A stretch of 64,000 nt of DNA, taken from NCBI GenBank assembly GCA_015075365.1, contig JABTUN010000001.1, positions 434,001-498,000 on the forward strand, read 5' to 3'. The notes under the pieces were generated by a model. The model had not been told where the DNA came from. It was given only the letters and a program-made list of their open reading frames with translations, and did no database searches. Of this stretch, positions 47,001-55,955 are shown piece after piece. The position numbers were made by a program, and so were the translations under genes. Each line of letters starts with the position of its first letter. Positions within the stretch are counted from its first letter, which is position 1. The stretch comes from Verrucomicrobiaceae bacterium (GTDB lineage: Bacteria; Verrucomicrobiota; Verrucomicrobiia; Verrucomicrobiales; Verrucomicrobiaceae).

Positions 47001-50000
47001 GAACACCGTGCCTAACGAACTGCTGCCGCCCCCCTGCGTCACACCATACAAACTGCCATCCGGACCCAAGGTGAGACCACACGAAGGGTCCGCTCCGCGT
47101 GGGGTGCCGGTGCTATTGAACCGTACGAGCACCGTCATCTGGCCATCAGGTGCCAGGCGGAAGATCGTGCCGTAGTTGGACGTGGTGCCGCCGTCGTTGG
47201 TGGTGCCATAGAAGTTGCCGTCCCCGGCCTGCACCAGCCTGGACTGAGGCGCACTGCCGCCGCCGAACCCGTTTCCAGTGCTGTAGAGGTTGGCCACAGT
47301 GGTCAGTGAACCGCCTTGCGAGACACGGAAAACGGTTCCCGCGCTTCCATAGGTGCCGCCTGAGTTCGTGGTGCCATAGATCTGACCATCTGGAGCTTTG
47401 TAGAGCCCGGCCAGAGGCGCGGTGCCGGTATTGATGAACTGGGCCTGGGGCTGGAGCACCGCCGTGGACACTGGAAGCGTGGTGATGGCCTGGGCGTCCC
47501 CGAAAGATGTCCCGGTGGCATTCGTGGCAACCAGCCGCACCTGGTAGGTGGTGCCAGGCAGCAGGCCGGTGATCGTGGAGTTCACCAGCACATTGGCGAT
47601 ACCCGCTCCTGCATTCTGCGTGGCCGTCTGCGAGCCGTAGGCCGTGGTGGTGCCATATTCAAAATACCAATCCGTGCTGCTGCCCAGCGGATTGACCGTG
47701 CCATCAAGCGTGATGCTCGTCTGGCCTGCGTTCACCCACGAACCGGTGATCGCCAGCGGAGCCCCTGGCGTGGCAAAGGACTGCACCGCCGAGTAGAAGC
47801 TGCCCTGTGAGGTCACCGTGACCATGCGCCAGTAGTAAACCGCCCCTGATTGGAGACCGGTCAGGGCCGCGTTCACCGCCACTGGCTCCGTTCCCGCCGC
47901 GATGTTCTGTGGCACCGTCTGCGAGCCAAAGGAAGACGAGAGGCCATACTGAAAGTACACACCGGCGGCATCCTGGTTTGGCAGCACGATCCCGTTTAGC
48001 GTGGCCGAGGTGGGATCCACCCCGCTGACTGAGACGGCCTGGATGGCAGGCTGTTGATGGACACGGAAGATTGTGGAGGCATTGGCTCCATACAGATAGC
48101 CGTCCGGACCGGTCAGCAGCCGGAACGAGTCGGAGAACGAGCTGCTGCCATTGATGTTCGGAGAACCGCCGTCGTTGTTGGTTCCGAACGCATAAAGGCT
48201 TTGAAAGGCACCCGATGCGTTCACCCGGAACACAGTCCCGAGTCCGTAAAACCCTCCAAATGTCGTCGTGCCGTAGAAATAGCCGTCAGCCGCCTGGAGC
48301 AGCGTGGCGTGCGGCGAGCCCCCGGGCGTGGCTCCCGTGTTGCCGCTAAACTGGACGAGGGAGGTGAAGGCCCCCGAAGGCAGCGCCACCCGGTAAACCG
48401 TGCCGGATCCGGTACCGCCTCCTGTCGTCGTGCCGTAGAGATGGCCGTCCGTGCCCTGAACCAGCCTGCTGCTGGGCGTGGTGCCAGGGAACGCCCCGCC
48501 TGATCCGGTGAAGCTCACCAACGAGGTAAAGGTGCCATCCGGTGTCACCCGGAAAACCGTGCCAAGACCTCCCGTCCCGCCGCCGTTCGTCGTGCCATAG
48601 AAGTTTCCGTCACTGGCGAGCAGCAAGTTCGAGTTCGGGTTTGCGCCCGGGAAAGCCCCCGTGCTGCCGGTGAACTGCACCAGACTGGTGAAAGCGCCAC
48701 TTTTGGACACCTTGAACACGGTTCCAATGCCAAATGAACCGCCAGAGGCGGTGGTCCCCCAAAGATCCCCGTTGGAATCCTCGACCAGACGTGTTTGGGG
48801 AGAGTTTCCTGGATTGGCCCCGGAGTTCCCGGTGAACGAAACCAGCGAGGTGAAGACACCTGCGGGAGTGACTTGAAACATCGTGCCAAAGCCGCCGCCT
48901 GTCCCGCCGCCAGAAGTCACCCCGTATAGATTTCCATCACTGGCCTGGATCATGCCGTGGATGATGGTCGCTCCCGGAAACGAGCCTGCTGTGCCCGTGA
49001 GCGTGGCAAGCACCGTCTTGGTGCCGGAGTTGTCGATCTTGAAGATTTCCCCGGAAGTGGTCTCCGTCGGCATGGAGCCATAAAGACTGCCATCGCTACC
49101 CTGGAGCAGGTAAGGCCCGGCAAAGTTGTTTGAGGTGAAGCTCGTCAACTGGCTCAGCGTGCCCGCCGGCGTCATCTTGACCAGGGCGCCAAGTCCCGCA
49201 GCACCGAATGACTGACCACTATAAAAGTTACCATCGCTGCCGAGGATCATATTGCGGAACATCGGCGGGCTGATGAAGAAGCTGTAGATGCGGCTGAAGG
49301 TGTTCGTGCCGGTGGAGGGCGTGAGCTTGATCACCGCGCCGCGGACCTGTGAGCTTCCCCCGCCGTTGCAGGTCGCGTAAAAACTGCCGTCGCTGTGCAG
49401 TGTCAGCGCACCGTATGGATTCGCCCCATCAGCCGTGGAGGACAGACTGCGGACCGTGGTCAGCGCCCCGGCGGTCGTCACCTTGAACAGCGTGCCATTA
49501 TTGTTTACGCCACCGGAGACGGTCATGCCGTAGAGCGCCCCGTCCGTGGCCCACTGCACGAGAGCACTCTGAGGATTGGTTCCCAGATTGGCCCCGGTGG
49601 TCCCGGTGAAGCTGAGCAGGTTCGTGAAAGTGCCGGCGGTGGTGATCTTGAAGATGGTTCCGAAATTGCCAGTCCCGCCCACATTGGTCGTTCCATAAAG
49701 CGCACCGTCCGATGCCTGCACCAGCGCGGCGAGCGGCGCTGAGCCCAGCGTGGCCCCGGTGGTGCCCGTGAAGCTTCTCAAGGAGGTGAATGTGCCGCTC
49801 GTGGTCACTCTGAAGATGGTGCCAAAGCCCCCCCCGTTGCCACCGGTGGAGGTCACGCCGTAGAGGTTGCCATCAGCGGCCTGGATGAGTCCGGCCTGGC
49901 AGGAGGAACCCAGGAAGGAACCCGAGGTGCCGGAAAAATTCACCAGCACAGTGATCACGCCGGAGGAGGTCATGCGGAAGATCGTTCCGCTGCCGTTGCC

Positions 50001-53000
50001 ATTCGCAGAAGTGGTGCCGTAGAAATGGCCATCCAGCGCCTGCATCAGCGGTGCCCGCGGGGCGCCACCGGTCGCCGTGGTGAGATGAGCCAGCGTGGTC
50101 AGCGTGCCTGATGGCGTCATCCGGAACACCGTGCCGAGATTGTTCGCTCCGCCGGAGGTCGTGGTGCCGTAGAAATGGCCGTCACTGGCCAGGATGAGCC
50201 CGGCGTTCGGAGCCATGCCGTTGTAGCCATAAAAGTTTGCCAGCGTCGTCACCACGCCTGCGGTGGTGATCTTGAAAATGGAACCCTGGTTGCTGGCACC
50301 GCCGGAAACCGTCGTGCCATACAAAGCTCCGTCCGGCCCCACAACGAGTTGCGCACGCGGATTCTGACCGGGCTGCAAGGTCTGCGGTGTCATCGGTTCG
50401 ACGACGGTCAGCACGCTGGTGGGATTCATCACATCAAAGGCGTCGCTGTCTCCCGCGTGCCCCAGGCCGTCGTTCACGGAGAGCACCACGCCCGTGTCCG
50501 TGTTGAAAGCCGTCACCTGGCCCGTCCAGACCCCGTTGACGAAGCCGTTTACGTTCGTGGGAGAGATCACCACGCCGCCACCAGCGCCCGCCGCCACCAG
50601 GGCCGGCGCACCGCTGTAGCTGGTGAGCACATTATTCGCCAGATCATAGGCCGTGACCGACACCGAGAACGGCACGCCCTTCGTCTGCGGGGATGGAACC
50701 GCCGCAAAGCCGAAATGATGCACATCATTGTCCCTCACTGAGACCGTCGAGCCAGCCCCTGCATACCCCGCAGCACCGGCTGAGACCGTGACCGAGGCGG
50801 AACCGTCCGAGAGAGCATTTTCCACCGCCACCACGTTAAACGTCGTCGAAGAAGTGCCGCTGGCGATGGTCACGGTGGCGGGCACGGTGAGGCGGGAGAC
50901 GGAGTCTGACGTGAGCGTCACCACCAGATCAGAGGCCACGGCACCGGAGGCGGAAACGGTGCCGGTGACCGTGGATCCCTCCGTGATGACCACGGGCAGG
51001 AACAAGGCCAGCGAAAGCGTCTCATTGTCGAGCACGCTGAGACTTGCCGTGGCGTTGGTCCATCCAGGGAGTTGCGCGGTGACAGTCGTCGCCTGGGTTC
51101 CGTCGATGGCCGTGTCATCCACGATGGTCACCGGGAAAGTCACACTCGTCTCGCCGGCGGGCAGCGTGACTGTTGCAGGCACCGTCGCAGCCGTCGGATC
51201 ACTGCTGGAGAGGGTGAAGACCAGAGGCCCCGCTGGCGCATGTGAGACAGCAAGCGTGGCCGTGACTGGCGCATCCCCCTCCGCCGCGCTTGGTGGAAGG
51301 CCCAGGCTCAGGGTGCCGGTCACATCAAACGGATTGCTGACACCTGTCGAAGTGCCGCTGTCGGCTCGGAAGCGCATCTGGGAGGCTGTTTGCAGCACCG
51401 TCATGCTGCCAGACCAGACACCTGCGGTGAAGCTGCTCGTAGCCAACGGAGTGATGGTGACCGGGAACACGGTGGCAGGGAAGGGCAGCACAAGGCCGCT
51501 GTTCAGCGTTCCCATGCTGTTCGTATTCCTCGCCCAGTCAGCGGCGGTTTGCGTATCCACGCCGCCCGTTCGCAGATAGGTGTGCAGGCTGTTGCTCGGC
51601 GCGGTGATGGCTGCTCCGCTCCAGTGCTCCGCCGGGATCGTCACCGGGGAGGTGATCGCCGAGGCCTGCAACCCGGCCGCGCACATGAAATCCACCAGAT
51701 TACCGGAAGAATCCCGCACCAGAACGGCGGTGGGTGAGCCTGCGGCTGACGTCCAGTTGAGATTCACCCCCGCGTTGAGGTTCGGGAAAGTGCCTGGAGC
51801 CGTCCCGAACTCCGTCACGCGGAACACCTGTCCAGGCGCGCAGCTTGTGCCTGCGGGGATGGTGATGCTCTTCGAGCTGGTTCCACCCGTGTCAAAATCA
51901 TAAAAGTGCAGCGTCCAGCCGCCGATGTTCACGCTGCCGCCGCTAACGTTGGTGAACTCCACCGCGTCGGGCGTGTCAGGGTTCAATTCGGTGATCACAA
52001 TGCCAGGATGGGCCGGGTTCGGAATATAACCGCTCAAACTGGCCGTCCCGTTAAAACCCGTGACCGTGTTTCCGCCCAGGTCACGCGCGGTGACCGTGGC
52101 ATTGACGTTGGCTCCACGGATGCGGCCTGCCTGCGTGTCCCAGGTAAAGCTGGCGAGGGATCCCGTGGTGACATTAAAGGTATTGCTCACGCCAGTCTTG
52201 CCCGCATTCGTCGCTGTCAGCACGACGGCAGGGTCAAAAGTGTTCACCGTGACATTGCCCGTCCATACACCGGACGTGAACGCTCCGGTGGTCGTGGGCG
52301 TCATCGTCAGGGCTCCTCCGGTGCCCGCCGCCGAAAGCGTCGCGGGCGAGGTGTAGCTGGCGATGGTGACCTCGTTCACATCCTTCGCGGTGATCGTGAC
52401 ACTAAAAGGCACGCCGCGGGTCTGGGTGGCCGCGATCGTGTTCCACACAAAGTGGTGCAGGTCATTGTCCAGCACCGTCGTGTTCGCGTTCGTGCCCGTA
52501 AAACCTGCGGCGCTCACGGCCACGTTCACGATGGCACTGCCGTCAGTGAGTGTGTTGTTCGGCGCTGTGAGTGTGAAGGTGGCGGAGGTCGATCCGGCCG
52601 GAATGGTCACCGTGGCCGGCACGGTGAGGCGTGTGGTGGTATCTGACACTGGTGTCACGACCAGCGGCGCGGGCAAGGTTCCTGAGATGGAGACCGTGGC
52701 CGTTCCCGATGCCCCCTCCGTCACCGTGGCGGGAAGAGTGATCGCGAGATTCGTGGTTTCATTGTCGAGCACGGCAACATCCGCCGTACCTCCTGTCCAG
52801 CCCGCCACGCTGGCGGTGATGGTGGCGCTTTGCAGCCCGTCGATCTTCGTATCGTTCACCACCTCGATCGCAAAGGCTGTGGAATTCTGTCCCGCCGGGA
52901 TGACCACGCCTCCCGGCACCGTCACCGCCGTGGGATCGCTGCTGGAAATCCCCACTGTCACCGCCACCGTGGGCGTGAAGCTGAGCGAAACCGTGCCTTG

Positions 53001-55955
53001 CACCGTGCCCACGCCCTCGGTCACGCTCGCAGGCGCGGTTAGCGTGATCACTGCGGTGCCATCATTGTCCTGGACAGCCACAGCGCCGCCAGCGCTGACG
53101 TATCCGCTGCTGTTGGCGGAGATCACCGCCACGCGGGTGCCGTCCAGCAATGCGTCATCAATCACGGTGATGTCAAAAGTGGCGCTTGTCTGCCCTGACA
53201 GCACCGTCACAGAAGCAGGCACAGTCAGTTCGCCGAGGTTTGAAGAACTCAGGGTGACCACCGTGTCAGCAGTAGCCGCAGCAGGCAGCGTCACAGTCCC
53301 CTGCCCTGCGAGCACGCCCGCGCCTTCTGTCACTGAGCCTGGCACCGTCACACGAAGCACCGGAGGTGGCGGCGTCGTCGGATAGCTGTTAAAATCACTG
53401 CTCACAAAGCCACTGGGCACCCCCAGACCACGCGAAAGACCGATCAAACCGTCCGTGGCAGCGATGCCCAGGCAGGTGATACGGATCCGGCCATCGGTGA
53501 AAAGCTCGATCTGAAAGCTGTTCGAATCCGTGCCACTATATTGCGGGATGTTTTCATAGGTCACCGCCACGCGGTCCGCCAATGGCAGCCATGACACCCT
53601 CCCGCCTCCTGTTGCAGGATTCAAATCGTCGAAAAGCGCGGCGATGCGAGGTCTGAGAAAATGATTCTCCAACGACTCGGAAAGGAGAGAGTCACTTGTT
53701 CCGAAGGTCAGGTTCCCGTTACTGCTCACGAAAAAGGATGGATAATCGACGCCGTAGAGGCTTATCACTCGCCCGCCGCCAGGAGTCACTTCGCTGAAGG
53801 AGTCATCACTCAATGTCAGGTTCGTGCCCGCTGTGGGGTCGGTCGGAAATGTCGTCACTCCGGCGGTGCGCAAAACGGAGTAAAAGCTGTCCGAGCCATC
53901 GGGCGTGAAGAGCCAGCTCTGATTGTCCGTGTCATTGTTGGAAGTGAACAGCTCGGTGAAATGATCCACCTGCCCCACCGCCAGGCTCACACCGCGGGTG
54001 ATGGACACGCCGCTGGTTGTGTTCGTGAAAATGGCGGAGCCGGCATGCGTCGCCGCCGGGAGAGCATTCACCGCGTCATTGAAGGCAAGCGAGACCGTCG
54101 TCGAGGCTCCGGCCGCCAGCGTGCCCTCCGCCGGGGAAACGCTGATCCAAGGGGCTCCGGGCGCGGCCGTCCAGTTCAGCGGCGTGGTCGCATCCGTGTT
54201 GGTGAGGGTGTAGGTTTGCAGCGTGGGTGTGAAAGGACCGCCGACAGAGCCCTTCGCCACCATGATCACGCTGGGAGAGACAGTCAGATCATCCAGCATC
54301 AAGAGCGCCTTGTGAACATTCAGCCTTCCACCAGTCACCGTGATGCCGGTCATCGCAGGCGTCACATCCACCGAGGCCATGATGACGTCCTTGATCTCCA
54401 TGTGGGTGAGAGAAGGCTTGAACGCCTTGAGCAAGGCGCAGGCCCCCGAAACATGCGGCGTCGCCATCGAGGTGCCGCTAAAGCTGGCGTAACCGCCGCC
54501 GGGAACGGTGCTGTAGATGTCGCTGCCCGGCGCGCCCAGTTCCACAGTGGTCAGCCCATAGCTCGAAAAAGATGACTTCCCATCAGTCCGGGCCGTGGAG
54601 GCCACCGCGAGCACACAGGGTGAGTCGTAGTTCGACGGATAGTTCTGCACCACATCATTGTTGGAGTTGCTGTTCCCGGCAGCGGCCACAAACAGGATGC
54701 CGGCCGTGTGGGCGGCGTCGATCTGGTCCTTTAGCGCTTGATTGAAGCCGCCGCCGCCCCAGGAATTCGAGGTCATATGCAGGCCGATGAGATTTCCATA
54801 GGCCACCGCCTCCACGGCATCCGAGGTGGCTCCGCTGCCGCCCGCGTTGAGAAACTTCAGGGGAATCAACGACACCGTCCAGCACACACCTGCCACGCCT
54901 TGCCCGTTGTTCCCGGCGCCCCCAATCGTCCCTGCGCAATGAGTCCCGTGATCGTTGTCATCCATGGCGATGTTGTCGTTGTTCACGAAGTCCCAGCCGC
55001 GAACGTCATCCACATAACCGTTTCCATCGTCGTCGATCCCGTTGCCAGCGACCTCGTTGGGATTCGTCCACATGTTCGCCGCCAAGTCAGGATGCGTGTG
55101 GTCGATCCCGGTGTCAATCACCCCCACTTTCACCGCAGCGCTGCCCGTGTGCATGTCCCAGGCCTCGGGAGCATCAATGTCCGCGTCCGCCGTTCCCGCT
55201 GACTGGCCCGTGTTATGCATCCCCCATAAGTTGCCGAAGCTCGAATCATTCGGAATCACAGAGGCATGCGCGATGTAGTCAGGATCGGTATAGCGCACCA
55301 GTGATGCCATCTTTCCCAGCGCTTCCCGTGCCTGTGTCACCGTGTCCAGGTTGGGGTCAGGATAAGCCACCAGCCACACCCCGGAGGCAGGCATCTTCCG
55401 GCGCACCGACGCTCCCAGGGACTTCAACTGCTCCTCCAGAGCGGCTCCATTCGTTTTCGCATCCTTCACCGTCACCATCACATGATCCGCCACCATCGCC
55501 GTCTGGTTCACCAGCACACGGGCACCGGATTCCTCGCTGAAATCATCCTCCACCCTCAGCAGCGGGTACTTGAACGAATCATCCCTCACAAGCCGGAGGC
55601 GGCGAATCACCGGCCTGCCCGCGAACTCCGCTTTCTCCTCCCGCTCATCCAGCACCACGGCTGTGGCATAGCGGTCTTCCACCTTGGCTGTGGCGGGATG
55701 GCCGTTCTTTGGAGCGCCCTCGTTGTCGCCCGCCGCCACAGATTCTTGCGGAGGCTCAGCTCCGCCGTCCATGCTTGCAACAGGCGCTGGCAAGGCCGCC
55801 ACAGTTTTCCCAGTTTTTTCATGAGAGGCTGTTGACGGAGTGTCTTTCTCATCCCGTGACTCATGTGCGCGGAATAGCACAACAATCAGCAGCAGGAGCA
55901 TCAACCCACAAAGGGTGACGGCGAACTTAAGGAGGGCGCAGGCGCTTGATTTCAT
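41070..55955 (-). CDS. Giant secreted subtilase with Calx-beta, GloVer and RCC1 repeat arrays (about 4,961 aa)
   Basis: One uninterrupted frame. N-terminal membrane/signal helix (8-28), then a subtilisin (S8) domain: Asp281 in VIDTGIDHTHPD, His336 in DNDHGTHCAG, Ser496 in FSGTSMATPHVSG, all intact. Next: three Calx-beta domains (about 866-1160), an Ig-like unit, a lamin-tail-like domain (about 1315-1420, IVITELNPDTPDAVEF), two more Calx-beta (about 1550-1735), 15 GloVer repeats (1860-2630), two Fn3-like units, 14 GloVer repeats (2830-3565), further beta-sandwich units, 14 RCC1-type repeats (3850-4540), Fn3-like and cadherin-like domains, then a C-terminal SDDYDGDGIANLLEYALGA segment typical of exported verrucomicrobial proteins. 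The start is the ATG at 55955; a TTG at 56000 is possible. Probably a cell-surface or released protease-adhesin. Confidence 0.85.
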   Translation of the reverse strand: MKSSACALLKFAVTLCGLMLLLLIVVLFRAHESRDEKDTPSTASHEKTGKTVAALPAPVASMDGGAEPPQESVAAGDNEGAPKNGHPATAKVEDRYATAVVLDEREEKAEFAGRPVIRRLRLVRDDSFKYPLLRVEDDFSEESGARVLVNQTAMVADHVMVTVKDAKTNGAALEEQLKSLGASVRRKMPASGVWLVAYPDPNLDTVTQAREALGKMASLVRYTDPDYIAHASVIPNDSSFGNLWGMHNTGQSAGTADADIDAPEAWDMHTGSAAVKVGVIDTGIDHTHPDLAANMWTNPNEVAGNGIDDDGNGYVDDVRGWDFVNNDNIAMDDNDHGTHCAGTIGGAGNNGQGVAGVCWTVSLIPLKFLNAGGSGATSDAVEAVAYGNLIGLHMTSNSWGGGGFNQALKDQIDAAHTAGILFVAAAGNSNSNNDVVQNYPSNYDSPCVLAVASTARTDGKSSFSSYGLTTVELGAPGSDIYSTVPGGGYASFSGTSMATPHVSGACALLKAFKPSLTHMEIKDVIMASVDVTPAMTGITVTGGRLNVHKALLMLDDLTVSPSVIMVAKGSVGGPFTPTLQTYTLTNTDATTPLNWTAAPGAPWISVSPAEGTLAAGASTTVSLAFNDAVNALPAATHAGSAIFTNTTSGVSITRGVSLAVGQVDHFTELFTSNNDTDNQSWLFTPDGSDSFYSVLRTAGVTTFPTDPTAGTNLTLSDDSFSEVTPGGGRVISLYGVDYPSFFVSSNGNLTFGTSDSLLSESLENHFLRPRIAALFDDLNPATGGGRVSWLPLADRVAVTYENIPQYSGTDSNSFQIELFTDGRIRITCLGIAATDGLIGLSRGLGVPSGFVSSDFNSYPTTPPPPVLRVTVPGSVTEGAGVLAGQGTVTLPAAATADTVVTLSSSNLGELTVPASVTVLSGQTSATFDITVIDDALLDGTRVAVISANSSGYVSAGGAVAVQDNDGTAVITLTAPASVTEGVGTVQGTVSLSFTPTVAVTVGISSSDPTAVTVPGGVVIPAGQNSTAFAIEVVNDTKIDGLQSATITASVAGWTGGTADVAVLDNETTNLAITLPATVTEGASGTATVSISGTLPAPLVVTPVSDTTTRLTVPATVTIPAGSTSATFTLTAPNNTLTDGSAIVNVAVSAAGFTGTNANTTVLDNDLHHFVWNTIAATQTRGVPFSVTITAKDVNEVTIASYTSPATLSAAGTGGALTMTPTTTGAFTSGVWTGNVTVNTFDPAVVLTATNAGKTGVSNTFNVTTGSLASFTWDTQAGRIRGANVNATVTARDLGGNTVTGFNGTASLSGYIPNPAHPGIVITELNPDTPDAVEFTNVSGGSVNIGGWTLHFYDFDTGGTSSKSITIPAGTSCAPGQVFRVTEFGTAPGTFPNLNAGVNLNWTSAAGSPTAVLVRDSSGNLVDFMCAAGLQASAITSPVTIPAEHWSGAAITAPSNSLHTYLRTGGVDTQTAADWARNTNSMGTLNSGLVLPFPATVFPVTITPLATSSFTAGVWSGSMTVLQTASQMRFRADSGTSTGVSNPFDVTGTLSLGLPPSAAEGDAPVTATLAVSHAPAGPLVFTLSSSDPTAATVPATVTLPAGETSVTFPVTIVDDTAIDGTQATTVTAQLPGWTNATASLSVLDNETLSLALFLPVVITEGSTVTGTVSASGAVASDLVVTLTSDSVSRLTVPATVTIASGTSSTTFNVVAVENALSDGSASVTVSAGAAGYAGAGSTVSVRDNDVHHFGFAAVPSPQTKGVPFSVSVTAYDLANNVLTSYSGAPALVAAGAGGGVVISPTNVNGFVNGVWTGQVTAFNTDTGVVLSVNDGLGHAGDSDAFDVMNPTSVLTVVEPMTPQTLQPGQNPRAQLVVGPDGALYGTTVSGGASNQGSIFKITTAGVVTTLANFYGYNGMAPNAGLILASDGHFYGTTTSGGANNLGTVFRMTPSGTLTTLAHLTTATGGAPRAPLMQALDGHFYGTTSANGNGSGTIFRMTSSGVITVLVNFSGTSGSFLGSSCQAGLIQAADGNLYGVTSTGGNGGGFGTIFRVTTSGTFTSLRSFTGTTGATLGSAPLAALVQASDGALYGTTNVGGTGNFGTIFKITTAGTFTNLLSFTGTTGANLGTNPQSALVQWATDGALYGMTVSGGVNNNGTLFKVTTAGALTTVRSLSSTADGANPYGALTLHSDGSFYATCNGGGSSQVRGAVIKLTPSTGTNTFSRIYSFFISPPMFRNMILGSDGNFYSGQSFGAAGLGALVKMTPAGTLSQLTSFTSNNFAGPYLLQGSDGSLYGSMPTETTSGEIFKIDNSGTKTVLATLTGTAGSFPGATIIHGMIQASDGNLYGVTSGGGTGGGFGTMFQVTPAGVFTSLVSFTGNSGANPGNSPQTRLVEDSNGDLWGTTASGGSFGIGTVFKVSKSGAFTSLVQFTGSTGAFPGANPNSNLLLASDGNFYGTTNGGGTGGLGTVFRVTPDGTFTSLVSFTGSGGAFPGTTPSSRLVQGTDGHLYGTTTGGGTGSGTVYRVALPSGAFTSLVQFSGNTGATPGGSPHATLLQAADGYFYGTTTFGGFYGLGTVFRVNASGAFQSLYAFGTNNDGGSPNINGSSSFSDSFRLLTGPDGYLYGANASTIFRVHQQPAIQAVSVSGVDPTSATLNGIVLPNQDAAGVYFQYGLSSSFGSQTVPQNIAAGTEPVAVNAALTGLQSGAVYYWRMVTVTSQGSFYSAVQSFATPGAPLAITGSWVNAGQTSITLDGTVNPLGSSTDWYFEYGTTTAYGSQTATQNAGAGIANVLVNSTITGLLPGTTYQVRLVATNATGTSFGDAQAITTLPVSTAVLQPQAQFINTGTAPLAGLYKAPDGQIYGTTNSGGTYGSAGTVFRVSQGGSLTTVANLYSTGNGFGGGSAPQSRLVQAGDGNFYGTTNDGGTTSNYGTIFRLAPDGQMTVLVRFNSTGTPRGADPSCGLTLGPDGSLYGVTQGGGSSSLGTVFKVTTSGVLSTLVNFTGTTGTALGSSPRASLVLASDGNFYGTTATGGTGGFGTIFRLTPAGVLTTLVQFTGTAGTFPGATPTASLIQGADGHLYGTTATGGANNLGTVFQVTLGAGFTSLVSFSGTTGSALGSSPKGALAQLADGTLYGTTQTGGLNNLGTVFSITPAGLLTTLISFSGTTGTLLGSSPQGELVEGTDGALYGTTNGGGLNNNGTIFKITPQGLLTTLVHLSAAPNLGRLAQGGDGRFFGATLGGGGAVGAGTLQAGLPGEAPVRLATLSPVSGTTALNARAGLFAGPDGNFYGTTAAGGAINLGSVFKLTPAGVLTTLISFTGNSGANPGSGPQAPLILGADGNYLGTTSGGGTGGFGSVFRMTPAGVQTTLISFTGTTGANLGSSPQAPLLLASDGNYYGTTTAGGSTGFGTVFRLTPAGALTTLATFSGTLGTTLGSSPSGLLVQGADGAIYGTTNGGGLSSAGTVFRITTGGVLTTLASFTGNAGDQPGSGPVGGLQAAPDGCFYGLTSAGGAYGLGTVFRVAPDGSVTSLHAFSGRQDGVSPAQGLALGADGYLYGGNGTAFFRLRQPPVVLASPASLITESTATLNGSITGETHSGTVQFEYGETPAYGNSTPAVNFSPGTAAETVFAPLVDLQPYQTYHYRLVATTAAGVFASPNRTFTTSSNATFDTPDDVPVVSDGFDASGRPLSLTLGFAPTQGTLLTLVNNTGFTPVRGAFSGLPEGGTVSVSFGGQSYLFQITYAGGDGNDITLELVTQSITFPSIPAKRTTDAPFALAATASSGLPVSYEITAGAASATLSGNTVTLTGTPGTVTIRASQAGDGGAYGSAKPVTQTFVVLSTPAYTHISSSKGASSVIARRADGTLWAWGQNSDGQLGLGNISTQWVPVQVGTATDWAQVSNGGYHSVAVRGNGTLWAAGDNFYGQIGDGTTTDRTSFVQVGTATNWLVAVAGLYHTLAIKTDGTLWAWGYNSDGQLGQGTTGTTANSTPLQVGTLNTWSAVAAGAYHSLARRQDGTFWAFGDNLYGQIGNGSTTDATSPVQIATMTNCTSFTAGYYFSAAVRADGTLWTWGRNLFGQIGDGTLLNRTSPIQVGTATNWQQVRAGADHVLAVRTGGTLWAWGRNLNGQLGQGYTRTDAAGNVPVQVGVSDGWQIIAPGHAANVAMKADGTLWSWGENGSGQLGYRGHLLKPVAAQFGPVADAAAGDGHGAILRQDGTLWTFGNNGNGQLGNGLSDSAQRPVPSQPQPGTQWLSIATGGLHTAAVRGDGTLWTWGANGDGQLGDGTTTQRTTPGQVGSDSNWLKVTAGRSFTVALRAGGTLWAWGYNSDGQMGNGVASSTDQLLPMQIGTASDWADVVSGGYHVLARKQDGTLWAWGYNFYGQLGDGTTTNRSTPVQIGTNTSWARVSAGWHHTVATQADGSLWGWGNNSFGQLGDGSYTSRSTPVQIAAASSWKDVAAGSYHTVAIRADRTLWSWGYNFYGQLGDGGTSTRNTPAQLGTADGWGRAFASNYSTLVSTQDGSLWSCGFGTRGGIGLAWRDAFTPALVLPGLAPVQTVDFPAPGDTPVGNSVVLEAASSSGLPVNYIVDGPATLDSSRVTVTGPGVITLYAWQPGDDYHQSSQMMVRYLNAPAPAVTTLAATAVGTTTATLNGIVNPNGTLTSASFQHGGTNAYGTTTAVTLSPANGSTAQNVSVTLTGLLPGTTYHFRLTGTNPGGDTNGASLTFSTISTDATLSGLSVSPGAVYPAFASTTFNVTAGVPNAATSFTVTPVTSHSTASVMVNGTPVASGAASDPIAFSGATATVNLLVTAGDGTTTHAYTIAVSRYAPFGEWSSGSGMAGGNTGPSDDYDGDGIANLLEYALGASPTTATNSLLPATTNATNPSDGEHYLTISYRRRIVPGTLTYRLQRSITLAGWEDIPANNLEQLGSPVPTGDGITELVTFRVHPSIEDSSEPGFIRLRVTDN
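42330..44420 (-). repeat. 14 tandem RCC1-type repeats inside the giant gene
   Basis: The coding unit GTLWAWGxNxxGQLGxG recurs about every 48-52 residues, 13 clear copies plus one degenerate last copy (GSLWSCGFGTRGGIG). RCC1 propellers have seven blades, so 14 copies would fit two successive propellers. The DNA of the repeats is strongly similar, which invites copy-number change. Confidence 0.85.
45270..47450 (-). repeat. Second GloVer (TIGR03803-like) repeat block, 14 units
   Basis: Unit GADGNFYGTTxGGGxxxxGTVFRxTPAGxLTTLxSFxGxxG of about 50 residues, 14 copies counted by the YGTT motif, two or three degenerate (FFGATLGGG, YLGTTSGGG, YLYGGNGTA). Separated from the first block by two Fn3-like units. 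Confidence 0.85.
48060..50370 (-). repeat. First GloVer (TIGR03803-like) repeat block, 15 units
   Basis: About 15 copies of the same 50-residue unit, first ALYGTTVSGGASNQGSIFKIT, last YLYGANASTIFRVH. Some units in the middle have diverged (FYATCNGGGSS, FYSGQSFGAAG, LYGSMPTETTS). Adjacent well-conserved units share long near-identical DNA. Confidence 0.85.

Noticed and set aside
42330..50370. Possible CRISPR array because of regular repeats
   Set aside because: The periodicity is that of about 50-codon protein repeats kept in one reading frame; no short identical repeats with unique spacers.
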